A stretch of DNA of 57,431 nucleotides. It comes from CAZBYL01 sp964496275 (GTDB lineage: Bacteria > Synergistota > Synergistia > Synergistales > Synergistaceae). Positions within the stretch are counted from its first letter, which is position 1. Every line of letters starts with the position of its first letter. This document shows positions 1 through 8,708 of the stretch, one piece after another. Made by a program: the position numbers and the translations under genes. The DNA lies in contig CAZBYL010000006.1 in assembly GCA_964496275.1 (NCBI GenBank), positions 1 through 57,431 of the forward strand, in the 5' to 3' direction. The notes beneath the pieces were generated by a model. It did no database searches. It was not told the origin of the DNA and worked only from the letters and a program-made list of their open reading frames with translations.

Positions 1-2
1 TT

Positions 3-1217
3 GAGTCAAGTAAGTGGGATTTGCGCACGGACGGCTCTTGGAGGCCGAATCAGTACGGTTCTTCTTTTACGGGGCTGAATGATTTTGTGGGCGAGGATAT
101 GGCCGTTCCCGGTATGTTTGCCATTTTGGATAATACCGGGACTCTTGTTTACGGAACTCCCGATGTGCCTTTGCTTTCTATTTTGTGGGATCAGCCTCTT
201 AATCTTATGTCGCCGCAGAAGATTCGCGGTCCTGACGGAAGTTTTTACACTATTTCTGTTTATCCCGTGCTTCAGAGAAATCTTTATGTTTTGGCGGCGG
301 TGTCGTGGGATCAGCTTTTGGGGCCCATGGTGATGCTTACGACGGTGTGGCCTTTTATTATGGGGCTGTTGGGTCTTGTCGGTATTTTTTCTGTTTATAT
401 TTTGTGGCAGAAGGTCATTCTTCCGCTTAAGGATCTTGAGAGCGAGGTCTCTTTGCTCAAGTGGGGCGAGGAGGCGCCGCAGGCTAATGCGCCGGAGGCT
501 GTGGACGAGCTTCAGAAGCTGCGTATGGCTTTAGTTCTGCTTTCAAATTCCGCCATTGAGAAGGCGAAGCTTTCAAGGCGTTATGTCAATGATATTGTTA
601 AGGTTCAGGAGGAGGAGCGAGCGCGTATTTCGCGTGAGATTCACGACGGGCCTTTGCAGGACGTAACCGCTCTTATTCAGAGGCTGCGTCTTTTGGCTAT
701 GGATATAGATTCTCCGGAGAATATGAAGCGCAGGATTGATGAGGCGGAGAGCGTCGCCATGACGGGCGTTAAGGAGATGCGCGAACTTTGTAATAATTTG
801 ACTCCGCCGTGGCTGGATCTTGGCATTACTCAGGCTCTCACGGAGCTTACGGAGCGTCAGAGCATTCAGCTCGGGATTAAGATTTCGCTGGATTTGGACG
901 AGATTTCCGAGCTGCCAAATGATGTCACTTTAGCTTTTTTCCGTGTTGCTCAGGAGGCAGTCAATAATTCCGTGCGCCACGCGGGAGCGAAGTCCGTGCG
1001 TATCACTTTGCGCGAGACGGGCGGCAAGATTGTTTTGCAGATAGAGGATGACGGAAATGGCTTTGAGGTTCCGGACAATATCGCAAAACTTCGTGTGAAG
1101 GGGCATAGAGGTCTTTCGAATATGAAGGAGAGAATGTCTATCGTGGGCGGCACTCTCAATATTACGTCTAAACCAGGCTCGGGCACGATTATACGCTGCG
1201 AGCTTCCTTTTAAATAG
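3..1217 (+). CDS. Sensor histidine kinase, NarX/DegS-like (5' end outside window)
   Basis: Predicted membrane sensor kinase that would phosphorylate a NarL/FixJ-type response regulator. The reading frame is open to the first base of the window, so the N-terminus is missing. Seen: an extracytoplasmic-looking segment, one hydrophobic span (around VWPFIMGLLGLVGIFSVYIL), a linker, then a HisKA_3 dimerisation/phosphoacceptor segment with REIHDGPLQD (His is the phosphate site) and a C-terminal HATPase_c domain with an N-box-like EAVNNSVRHAG, DDGNGF and GHRGLSNMKERM. HisKA_3 kinases usually pair with LuxR-type regulators; none is visible here, so the partner is probably upstream of the window. The gene is G/T-rich on its coding strand, unlike the + strand genes from about 3 kb onward. 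Confidence 0.85.
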   Translation, partial: ESSKWDLRTDGSWRPNQYGSSFTGLNDFVGEDMAVPGMFAILDNTGTLVYGTPDVPLLSILWDQPLNLMSPQKIRGPDGSFYTISVYPVLQRNLYVLAAVSWDQLLGPMVMLTTVWPFIMGLLGLVGIFSVYILWQKVILPLKDLESEVSLLKWGEEAPQANAPEAVDELQKLRMALVLLSNSAIEKAKLSRRYVNDIVKVQEEERARISREIHDGPLQDVTALIQRLRLLAMDIDSPENMKRRIDEAESVAMTGVKEMRELCNNLTPPWLDLGITQALTELTERQSIQLGIKISLDLDEISELPNDVTLAFFRVAQEAVNNSVRHAGAKSVRITLRETGGKIVLQIEDDGNGFEVPDNIAKLRVKGHRGLSNMKERMSIVGGTLNITSKPGSGTIIRCELPFK

Positions 1218-1233
1218 AGTTTTTATCGGAAAG

Positions 1234-2886
1234 GTGGGAGCCCTTGGGGCGAATGAGTTGAAGTTAAGGATTCTCGGCGCGGCAGGCGAAGTTACAGGTT
1301 CCAACTATATGATTGAGACGTCCGGGTATAGGGTGCTTGTGGATTGCGGATTCCATCAGGGTCAGGATGAGGAGAAGCATGAGGGGGAGCCTTTTTCATA
1401 TAACCCCGCAGACGTGGACGCTGTTCTTCTGACACACGCACATATTGACCACAGCGGGCGAATCCCTCTTCTGGTAAAGAAAGGTTTTAAGGGAAGAGTT
1501 TACTGCACGTATGCGACAAGCGAGCTTGTGAAGATTCTTTGGAACGATTCCGCGCGCATTATGCAGGAGGACGCGCAGTGGCGCACGAGAAAGAATTTGC
1601 GCAAGGGGCTGCCGAAGGTTGAGCCGCTGTATGGGGAAAGAGAAGTTGAGGATGCCTCGGGCCTTCTCGCTCCGCTTGCCTATGATGAGATGAACGATAT
1701 TATGCCCGGACTTGCCGTGCGTTTCCGCGAGGCGGGTCATATTTTGGGCAGTGCCATTGTGGAAACGTGGATTTCCGAAGAGGGCGCGGAGAAGCCGGTG
1801 AAGGTGGTATTTTCCGGAGACTTGGGCCCGTTTGACGGAGTTATTGAGAAGCCTCCTACGGCAATAGAAGAGGCGGATTATGTTTTTATTGAATCAACTT
1901 ACGGCGACAGACTTCATAAGTCGCTGGAGGATACAAGAGCCGAGTTCCAGGACGCGGTGAAGGCCGCTCTTGCCACAAGCTCAAAAATTCTTGTGCCGAC
2001 CTTTGTCGTTGACAGGGCGCAGAGAATGCTTTATGAATTTAAGCTTTTCCAGAAGAAGTTCCCGAATTTGAAAACACCGCCCATTTTCTTGGATTCTCCC
2101 ATGGGCGTTAAGACCACAGAAATTTATGAGAAGTATATAAATCTGCTCTCAAAAGATTTAAAAGAGATGATAGTGAGCGGAGAGTGCCCCTTTGAGCCCG
2201 AGAATTTTGAGTTTGTGCGCACTGCGGATGAATCAAAGGCTGTGAACGATATGAAAACCGGCATTATTCTGGCAGGAAGCGGAATGTGCTCCGGCGGACG
2301 TATTATGCACCACTTGAAGCACAATCTGTATAAGCCGGACACTCACGTAATGTTCGTGGGCTATCAGGCTTACGGAACATTGGGACGCCGCCTTGTGGAC
2401 GGAGCGAAGGACATTAGGATAGCTGGCGAGGACGTCACGGTGCGCGCTCAGTTCCATACGCTGAACGGATTTTCCGCACACGCGGACAGAGACGACCTGC
2501 TCAGATGGGCGGACTTCTTCCCGAAAAAATCTCGCTTCATCGTCGTTCACGGAGAGCCCAATTCCTCCGAATCCTTGGCGATGGCAATAAGAGATCGCGG
2601 ATATATGGCGATAGTTCCCGCCATAGACGACGAAATCGACCTCCTGAAACCTGCGGAGGAGATGAGCAAAGCCCCGATGCTCTCGCCGCGCATTAAAGAC
2701 AGAATCAAGCTCACTCCGGAAGATATCGCACAGACATTGAGCGCGATAACGTCACGTGCGGAGGAGATGCAGCAGATGGCTATAGAGAACAGAGACTACA
2801 GAGACATCATGCCGCTGCTTATCTCTGCCAGAACATTGCTTGAAACTGCGGCATATCTTGGGAAAAAAGATAAAAAATCTGCTTAA
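1234..2886 (+). CDS. MBL-fold beta-CASP hydrolase (RNA-processing exonuclease family)
   Basis: Metallo-beta-lactamase fold protein with a beta-CASP insert and C-terminal RMMBL part, a family whose members are mostly RNA endo/exonucleases (YSH1/CPSF-like). Seen: N-terminal GAAGEVTGS, the zinc motif THAHIDHSGRIP, GHILGSA, SGDLGP, the beta-CASP region with GSGMCSGGRIMHH, and NGFSAHADRDDL plus VHGEPNSSE near the C-terminus. Length about 550 aa fits the family. The start is uncertain: GTG at 1234 has almost no room for a ribosome site, whereas TTG at 1258 gives a protein beginning at LKLRILGAAGEVTGS, behind GGTGGGAG. It follows the kinase gene by 16 bases, so co-transcription is likely. The base composition of the coding strand drifts from G/T-rich to A/C-rich within the last third of this gene. 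Confidence 0.85.
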   Translation: MGALGANELKLRILGAAGEVTGSNYMIETSGYRVLVDCGFHQGQDEEKHEGEPFSYNPADVDAVLLTHAHIDHSGRIPLLVKKGFKGRVYCTYATSELVKILWNDSARIMQEDAQWRTRKNLRKGLPKVEPLYGEREVEDASGLLAPLAYDEMNDIMPGLAVRFREAGHILGSAIVETWISEEGAEKPVKVVFSGDLGPFDGVIEKPPTAIEEADYVFIESTYGDRLHKSLEDTRAEFQDAVKAALATSSKILVPTFVVDRAQRMLYEFKLFQKKFPNLKTPPIFLDSPMGVKTTEIYEKYINLLSKDLKEMIVSGECPFEPENFEFVRTADESKAVNDMKTGIILAGSGMCSGGRIMHHLKHNLYKPDTHVMFVGYQAYGTLGRRLVDGAKDIRIAGEDVTVRAQFHTLNGFSAHADRDDLLRWADFFPKKSRFIVVHGEPNSSESLAMAIRDRGYMAIVPAIDDEIDLLKPAEEMSKAPMLSPRIKDRIKLTPEDIAQTLSAITSRAEEMQQMAIENRDYRDIMPLLISARTLLETAAYLGKKDKKSA

Positions 2887-2973
2887 CTTTTAGCATTTAC
2901 AGCCATAAAAAGGCTATAATATCGCAAGGAACAAAATAAAGAATTTTAAGCAAACCGGGATGGGGGGACAAAG

Positions 2974-4563
2974 ATGTTAAAACAGATAAAAACAGCGGCA
3001 ATAATCATCGCAGCCGTCGCCGTTGCAGCGTTTGCGATATATCTCTTCTTCACCCTGTCCGGTGCGTCAAGCCTGACGGCAGCTCTGCCGAAGCCTGCGG
3101 ACAGCTCCCCCTATATGCTCATTGAGACAAAGGACGGAACATATCCTTCCTCCGTCTCGGCATTCCTCACAGACGGTATATACGCGCCGCTCAAGGAAGG
3201 AACTCCGCGCAACGTGATTCTCTCTCTTGCGGAAGCCGCGGCGGATGCGGCAGTGCTCATAGAGGAAAAAGAAGAGGGCGAGCCCGAAGTGTATGCGGCT
3301 CTGCGCTTCTCCTCAAAAGAGATGAAGGCGCTATCCAAAGGCGAACTGCCGGAAACAGTAAAAGAGGCGCTCAAATCTCCGTCGATGAAGGCCGGAGCGG
3401 AAAAAGACACATGGATTCTGCAAACCAAAGACTCAGAGATGCCCATATTCTGCAAAGCGGAGAGCAAACGGGCAATATTCGCGGCAGACGAAGCATCGTT
3501 CAGGCTGATGCAGGACCTCGCATCAGGCAGAGGCAGCTCTATTGGACGCAAAAAATGGAAAGAAGAAAAGAGCTGGCCGAGCCACATCGAAATATGCGAC
3601 GGCGGGCTTTTGACCTCGAAGGCAAAGCGCAAAACGCCTCTCACTCTCGAAGCCGCGTGGCACGAGCTTGAAAAGACAAAACAGGGCGAGCCGACCGGCG
3701 AACTCAGATGGCGCATAAACGGGCTTGACGACTTGGCCGGATTCTTCGCCATGAACGCGCTTGCGCCCAAAAAATGGGACACGGTAAACTCCTTCATACC
3801 GGAACCGCTCCTTCTCTCGATGGGAATAAACCTCCCACAAATGAAAGGCGCGCCCGAAGAGTGGCCGTTCCCTCTGAGCACCCTCGGCGCACTTGGCAAA
3901 TCCATGAACCTCAGCGACAAAAAAATCGGCAAAATCCTAAGCGGACAGACGATATTCTCTCTCGGCGGACAAAACAGACTGCTCTGGTTCACACTGCCGG
4001 GCTTTATGGTGGAATTCACCGGAGAAAAAGAACTGATGAAAGAACTCGTGGACTCCTTCTGGGATAAAATGTTTATGGGTACGAACCCGACGCAGCTTGA
4101 AGGATTTGAATACGGAGGCACGGCACAGCTTCCCTTCTCCGTCATAGGAGCGGGACGCGATAACTTGGCTCTGCTCGGCCTAGCCTCCCCCGGCTCCATA
4201 AGCACGAAAAACAGACTGGGGCGCTTCCTTGCGGACGATGAAAAAGCCGTCGGCTGGCTGGTGGCCGACCTGCCCAGAATAGGCGCTGCTCTCAGCGACA
4301 TGACGAAAATGAATTCCTTCATGGAAGACGAAAGCGAAGAGGACGACCCAATAATGTCCTACGGCAGCGAAACCGAAGAACCCGAGGCCGACAGCGGAGA
4401 AATGTTCCAGCCGGAAATGTCCTTCTCACCCTTCGACCAAGGCGTCACAGACTCCTTCGGAAACGTACTGAAAAAATTGGGCAAAGTCGTAATAGTCTGG
4501 GAAAAACCCGACACAGGACGCCTCAACTGGTACTCACCCAAAGCGTCAAAAACAGGCAAATAA
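2974..4563 (+). CDS. Unknown protein with N-terminal membrane anchor
   Basis: I do not recognise a family. The 529-aa product starts with a positively charged stretch and one hydrophobic segment (IIIAAVAVAAFAIYLFF, about residues 10-27) without a lipobox, so it is probably a signal-anchored extracytoplasmic protein. The body has alternating charged and hydrophobic stretches with no recognisable catalytic motif. An acidic, low-complexity stretch (EDESEEDDPIMS and SETEEPEADSGE) lies around residues 450-475. The start is well supported: a GGGGGGA ribosome site lies a few bases before ATG. A TATAAT-like box lies at 2915-2920, and a hairpin terminator follows the gene, so it may be a single-gene transcription unit. 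Long proteins of this architecture are often lineage-specific; function is unassigned. Confidence 0.7.
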   Translation: MLKQIKTAAIIIAAVAVAAFAIYLFFTLSGASSLTAALPKPADSSPYMLIETKDGTYPSSVSAFLTDGIYAPLKEGTPRNVILSLAEAAADAAVLIEEKEEGEPEVYAALRFSSKEMKALSKGELPETVKEALKSPSMKAGAEKDTWILQTKDSEMPIFCKAESKRAIFAADEASFRLMQDLASGRGSSIGRKKWKEEKSWPSHIEICDGGLLTSKAKRKTPLTLEAAWHELEKTKQGEPTGELRWRINGLDDLAGFFAMNALAPKKWDTVNSFIPEPLLLSMGINLPQMKGAPEEWPFPLSTLGALGKSMNLSDKKIGKILSGQTIFSLGGQNRLLWFTLPGFMVEFTGEKELMKELVDSFWDKMFMGTNPTQLEGFEYGGTAQLPFSVIGAGRDNLALLGLASPGSISTKNRLGRFLADDEKAVGWLVADLPRIGAALSDMTKMNSFMEDESEEDDPIMSYGSETEEPEADSGEMFQPEMSFSPFDQGVTDSFGNVLKKLGKVVIVWEKPDTGRLNWYSPKASKTGK

Positions 4564-4569
4564 AACAGC

Positions 4570-4602
4570 AAATCGCCCTGAGAAACAGCATCGGGGCGAT
4601 TT
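4570..4602 (+). terminator. Hairpin terminator after the anchored protein
   Basis: Perfect 9-bp stem AAATCGCCC / GGGCGATTT around a 15-base loop, followed by a short, weak T/A tract. It lies 7 bases past the stop of the upstream gene and before tyrS. Confidence 0.6.
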
Positions 4603-4657
4603 AAAAATATACACGCAGCACAAGGTACAGACAAAAAAATATCCGGAGGTTAGTAAA

Positions 4658-5938
4658 ATGCATTGCAACGCGCTGAAAATACTAAGGGAACGCGGTTTTG
4701 TCGAATGGAGCAGCCACAACGAAGAGCTGGAAGAACACTTTATCAACAACATGGTCACAGGCTACATAGGATTTGACCCAAGCGCCGACAGCCTTCACGT
4801 GGGCAACCTTGTCGCAATCATGGGACTGGCATGGCTGCAAAAGCTCGGACACCGCCCGATAGCCATAGCAGGCGGCGGCACGGGACGCATAGGCGACCCC
4901 TCCGGCAAAAGCTCAGAAAGAAACCTCTTAAGCGAAGAAAAAATAGAACACAACGTAAGCTGCATAGCCGCTCAGCTAAAACACTTCCTAAACTTTAACT
5001 GCGGCGCAAACAGCGCGACTCTCGTCAACAACAACGACTGGCTCAAAAACGAGAGATTCATAGAATTCCTCCGCGACACGGGAAAATTCTTCACCGTAAG
5101 CTTCCTCGTCAACAGAGAGTACGTAAGAAGCCGCGTCCTTGACCCGGACAAATCCATCACCTACACGGAGCTCTCCTACATACTGCTCCAGGCATTCGAC
5201 TTCAACCACCTCTACAACGAATACGGCTGCACCCTCCAGATGGGCGGCAACGACCAGCAAGTCAACATCATAGCCGGAATGGACCTCACGCGCAAAAAAT
5301 CCGCGGGACAGTGCTACGGCATCACATTCCCCCTGCTCCTGAACTCACAGGGACAGAAATTCGGCAAATCCGAAAGCGGAGCCGTCTACCTCTCATCCGA
5401 ACGCACAAGCATCTACAAATTCTACCAGTTCTGGATAAACGTGGACGACAGCGACCTTGAAAAACTCTACAAACTCTTCACCTTCAGAGAACTGGACGAA
5501 ATAGCCGCTCTGCTCGAAGAACACAACAAAGAACCCCACCTGCGCAAAGCTCAGAAAGAACTCGCGTGGGAAATGACATGCCGCGTACACAGCGAAGAGG
5601 CGGCAAAAAGAGTGCGTGACGCAAGCGCGGTACTCTTCGGCGAAACAGACATCAAAGACGCGGGCGCGGACCTCCTTGAAACACTCTCCGCCGAAATCCC
5701 CTACGCCGAAATAGAAACAAAGCCCGAAGGCGCTCTCACAGACCTAATCGTTGCGGCGGGCGGCTGCGAATCCAAAGGCGAAGCCAAACGCAAAATAAAA
5801 GAGGGCGGCGTCTACCTCAACGGCGAAAAAATCACGGACATGGGCAAAACAATAACGGAAGCAGACACACTCTGCGGAAACTACGTCCAAGTCAGAGTCG
5901 GCAAAAAAGACTTCAGACTCGTAAAATTCGTAGGATAA
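4658..5938 (+). CDS. tyrS: Tyrosyl-tRNA synthetase
   Basis: Charges tRNA-Tyr with tyrosine in the cytoplasm using ATP. Seen: class I Rossmann signature SADSLHVGNLVAI (HIGH-like, HVGN), tyrosine pocket TYTELSYILLQAFDF, QMGGNDQQVNI, the KMSKS-like loop KFGKSESG, and a C-terminal S4 RNA-binding domain (EAKRKIKEGGVYLNGEKI). The 426-aa length matches bacterial TyrRS. An ATCCGGAGG ribosome site stands 9 bases before ATG. The gene is isolated between two hairpin terminators. The upstream region 4603-4657 shows no obvious T-box leader, though it is short. The coding strand is strongly A/C-rich (AAA, AAC and ATA codons preferred), in contrast to the first two genes in the window. Confidence 0.97.
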   Translation: MHCNALKILRERGFVEWSSHNEELEEHFINNMVTGYIGFDPSADSLHVGNLVAIMGLAWLQKLGHRPIAIAGGGTGRIGDPSGKSSERNLLSEEKIEHNVSCIAAQLKHFLNFNCGANSATLVNNNDWLKNERFIEFLRDTGKFFTVSFLVNREYVRSRVLDPDKSITYTELSYILLQAFDFNHLYNEYGCTLQMGGNDQQVNIIAGMDLTRKKSAGQCYGITFPLLLNSQGQKFGKSESGAVYLSSERTSIYKFYQFWINVDDSDLEKLYKLFTFRELDEIAALLEEHNKEPHLRKAQKELAWEMTCRVHSEEAAKRVRDASAVLFGETDIKDAGADLLETLSAEIPYAEIETKPEGALTDLIVAAGGCESKGEAKRKIKEGGVYLNGEKITDMGKTITEADTLCGNYVQVRVGKKDFRLVKFVG

Positions 5939-5951
5939 AAAAACAAAACGC

Positions 5952-5987
5952 AAGGACGCGGAAAGGCGCACACCTTTCTGCGTCCTT
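5952..5987 (+). terminator. Rho-independent terminator after tyrS
   Basis: A 15-bp stem, AAGGACGCGGAAAGG pairing with CCTTTCTGCGTCCTT (one G/T pair), with a CGCACA loop and followed by TT. It lies 13 bases past the tyrS stop and could also work weakly in the other direction. Confidence 0.8.
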
Positions 5988-6122
5988 TTGATATTCACCG
6001 GCAGCAAACGAAACCTCAAACACGCCTCAAGCGACATTTGCCGCTCCCGCGCAAAACAGCGGCAAAACAATGAAGGTCTTTGAGACAGAGAGAACAACAC
6101 AAAAAACAGGGAGGCTGCTCTA

Positions 6123-7349
6123 ATGAGTCAAACAACAATAAACGGAAACTTCGGCAACGCAGGCTCCGTAACGGCAGACCAAAAAACAGGCATCATAACG
6201 GCGCTGCAGGCAAAAAATGCCGCCGCCGACATAACCATCGCCGAAGGGGAAATCACCCCCGGAGACTTCAACGCCCACTCACACCCCGAACAGTCCATAT
6301 ACGTCGAAATAGCAGACCCATCATGGGAACTCGCAAAATGGTGCCGCGAAACAATATACAAATACAGCGTCGAAATGGACGAAGAGCGCATATACTACGG
6401 CTGCGTCCGAGCCTTCTCAAGAATGCTCATGTTCGGTGAAACATCCGTATCCGTATCCTTCTACTGCCACAACAGACGCGGCAACGACCTGGACCGCGCA
6501 GTAATAAAAGCCGCAAAAGACACAGGCATACGCCTATTCTTCGGCCGCATGAACTACGACATCATAACGGAAGGCGCATACAAAGAAAAACAAGACTCCC
6601 AGCGCTCATACTTTGAAACCCCGCAGGAAGCGGAAAAAAACTTCAAAGAACTCCTATCCGAAGAGTGCGCCACAGTCAAAATAGCCCCTGCTCTCCACAG
6701 CTTCCACGCAAACAGCATCGAGGCGATAATACGGGGCATCAACCTAGGAGCGGAATACGAACGCAAAGTACAATTCCACCTCTCCGAAGACGAAGGCGAC
6801 GTCAGCCTCTGCCTCAAAGAATACGGAATGAGACCCGTGGAAGTATTGGCAGACCTATACAAACAGCGCAAAATAACCCGCCTGGACCACCTCATACTCT
6901 CCGACTGCGTCTGGACGGATGACCATGAAAAAGAACTCATAAAAGAACACGGAATGAGCGTAGTCATGGACGGAAGAATGAACGACAGAGTAAAAGCGGG
7001 GCGTGCGGACGTGAAAAAATACCTGGCAATGCAAATCCCCCTCTACGTCGGAACCGACGGCGAAGCCAGCAACGACGACCTCTCCATCAAAAACGAAAGA
7101 GAATGGCTCGCCCGCACCCACAACCTAAACGAAACACAAACCGCGGGCCTCTCCGCCCCCTTTGAAACAGCCGGAATAAAAGTAGGAGCCATAGCCCCCG
7201 GATATGCAGCAGACTTCTGCGTCCGCAAAAACGGCGCCATCACCGACCTATACATAGGAGCCCGCCCCATAATCCAAAACCGCCGCCTGACAGCAGAAAA
7301 AACCGCAAATGAAGCAGAAAACTTCATAAAGGGGCTATTTGGGAGGTAG
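6123..7349 (+). CDS. Amidohydrolase, TRZ/ATZ (chlorohydrolase/deaminase) family
   Basis: Metal-dependent hydrolase predicted to deaminate or dechlorinate a nitrogen heterocycle; the substrate cannot be read from sequence. Seen: HxH metal motif in FNAHSHPEQS, a third His in VQFHLSEDEGD, HLILSD, and the catalytic Asp in GTDGEASNDD, in the order expected for the amidohydrolase superfamily. A CAGGGAGG ribosome site precedes ATG by 9 bases. The N-terminus before the HxH is short (about 55 residues), and the C-terminal beta strand segment (GAIAPGYAADFCV) is present, so the enzyme appears complete. It is followed by a strong hairpin shared with the convergent hydantoin operon. A second, distinct amidohydrolase lies at 10944-12491. 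Guanine deaminase or a cytosine-deaminase-like role is possible. Confidence 0.8.
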   Translation: MSQTTINGNFGNAGSVTADQKTGIITALQAKNAAADITIAEGEITPGDFNAHSHPEQSIYVEIADPSWELAKWCRETIYKYSVEMDEERIYYGCVRAFSRMLMFGETSVSVSFYCHNRRGNDLDRAVIKAAKDTGIRLFFGRMNYDIITEGAYKEKQDSQRSYFETPQEAEKNFKELLSEECATVKIAPALHSFHANSIEAIIRGINLGAEYERKVQFHLSEDEGDVSLCLKEYGMRPVEVLADLYKQRKITRLDHLILSDCVWTDDHEKELIKEHGMSVVMDGRMNDRVKAGRADVKKYLAMQIPLYVGTDGEASNDDLSIKNEREWLARTHNLNETQTAGLSAPFETAGIKVGAIAPGYAADFCVRKNGAITDLYIGARPIIQNRRLTAEKTANEAENFIKGLFGR

Positions 7350-7384
7350 GGGAAAAACCGCAGCCCTGCATCAAAATAAAAGAA

Positions 7385-7420
7385 CAACGGGCCGCCGGTA
7401 AAACCACCGGCGACCCGTTG
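7385..7420. terminator. Bidirectional hairpin terminator between convergent genes
   Basis: CAACGGG-c-CGCCGGT pairs with ACCGGCG-a-CCCGTTG around a six-base loop. On the minus strand it is followed by TTCTTTTATTTT, so it is best as the terminator of the hydantoin operon; it may also stop transcripts from the + strand amidohydrolase. Confidence 0.75.
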
Positions 7421-7517
7421 ATTAAAAGTCCGCTGTTTACAAAAAACTTCTCACATCTTTATGACCTATTTGCCGTATTTACGGTTATTCTCCGCAATCT
7501 CAAAAGAGGCATCCTGT

Positions 7518-8708
7518 TTAGAAACGACGGTCTATCTCACAAACAACAGCTTTTAACAATTCTGCCCCACGTACGACATCTCTGTCGCTCGTAAACTCAT
7601 CTTTTGAATGACTTATGCCATCGCGGCTAGGCACAAATATCATGCCGGTCGGCATGACATGAGATATCGGAGACGAGTCATGAGAGGCTCCGCTCGGCAT
7701 TACAACAGCAGAATATTTTGCCTCCGCGGCAACATCTTTTATTAACCTCACAATCTTATCATCAAGAAGCACGGCCGACTTAGCTCCCAGCGTTTCGATT
7801 GTCACCGAACATTTGGTGATATTCCTCGCCATCTTTGATACCTCCGAACAGGCAGCTTCAACGGCAGTATCATCGACAGAACGCAGCTCTAGGACAAAGT
7901 ACACCTCTTCCGGAACGATACTGACGTGCATAGGCACTACGTTGAGCACACCTATATTACAGACAAGGTTCTCTTGCCCATCCATCCATGCAAACCAGTT
8001 AGTGATCAGCTCCGCCGCAGAACGCATTGCATCTTTCCTCTCTGCCATCGGAGTCGTACCGGCATGGTTGGCAACTCCCTTAACGTGAATCCCCAACCGT
8101 GTTATACCCACAATCCCCGAAGGGATTCCCACATCAAGCCCATTGCGCTCGAGAAAGGGGCCCTGTTCTATATGAAGCTCAACGAAAGCCGCATATTTCT
8201 CAAAATCTCCGCAGCTCTTTGTTATCGCATTTCCATCTATACCGAATTTAGCGAGGATATCGCTGTGATAATCCGACGGCAGCAGACCGGCAAACGCGCG
8301 GCTCCCAAATGTACCTCCCAAGGGTTCGCCCTCTTCTCCGACAAAGGCTACAACTTCGAGGCTATGTTCTGTGGTTTCTCCCTCTTCTTTCAGCTCCCTA
8401 AGCACTTCAAGCGCGGCAACGATGCCAAGCGGCCCGTCATAGATGCCGCCGTTATTCACCGAGTCCAGATGAGAGCCAAGGAGAATCGTACTTTCGGTTT
8501 TTCCCTCAAGGCGTCCAAAAAGATTTCCGACTCCGTCAACGCGCGTCTTAAGCCCGGCATCTTCCATTCTTGCTTTAAGCCAATTACGCGCCTCAAGGTA
8601 AGACTTACTGTACGCCTGCCGCTGAAGCCCAACTCCATCCTTCCAGCCTATCCTCCCTTGTGTGAACAGGTCATCAAGAAAGCGCCTCTCGTTAATGGCA
8701 GAAACCAT
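7518..8708 (-). CDS. hyuC: N-carbamoyl-L-amino-acid hydrolase / allantoate amidohydrolase family (M20)
   Basis: Binuclear-metal M20-family amidase that removes the carbamoyl group from N-carbamoyl amino acids (last step of hydantoin breakdown) or opens allantoate. Seen: LLGSHLDSVNNGGIYDGPLG (metal His/Asp), FVGEEGEPLGGTFGSRAF, ELHIEQGPFLE, a dimerisation lid with GVANHAGTTPM, and a C-terminal SGASHDSSPI segment. I take ATG at 8708 (MVSAINERRF) as the start: it shares one base with the stop of the hydantoinase gene (TAATG) and has GGGGAG upstream; the longer frame to 8732 has no such signal. That gives 396 aa, near the usual 400-420. It is the last gene of the operon, before the 7385-7420 terminator. 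Allantoate amidohydrolase is the main alternative. Confidence 0.85.
   Translation of the reverse strand: MVSAINERRFLDDLFTQGRIGWKDGVGLQRQAYSKSYLEARNWLKARMEDAGLKTRVDGVGNLFGRLEGKTESTILLGSHLDSVNNGGIYDGPLGIVAALEVLRELKEEGETTEHSLEVVAFVGEEGEPLGGTFGSRAFAGLLPSDYHSDILAKFGIDGNAITKSCGDFEKYAAFVELHIEQGPFLERNGLDVGIPSGIVGITRLGIHVKGVANHAGTTPMAERKDAMRSAAELITNWFAWMDGQENLVCNIGVLNVVPMHVSIVPEEVYFVLELRSVDDTAVEAACSEVSKMARNITKCSVTIETLGAKSAVLLDDKIVRLIKDVAAEAKYSAVVMPSGASHDSSPISHVMPTGMIFVPSRDGISHSKDEFTSDRDVVRGAELLKAVVCEIDRRF

Noticed and set aside
3111..4322. 403-codon minus-strand frame opposite the anchored protein
   Set aside because: It is a shadow of the + strand gene: Ser/Pro-rich product without motifs, no ribosome site, and the + strand frame has a clear start and downstream terminator.
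7385..7420. Riboswitch or attenuator between 7349 and 7518
   Set aside because: The structure is one simple symmetrical stem between convergent genes with T-rich exit on the minus strand, so a shared terminator explains it.
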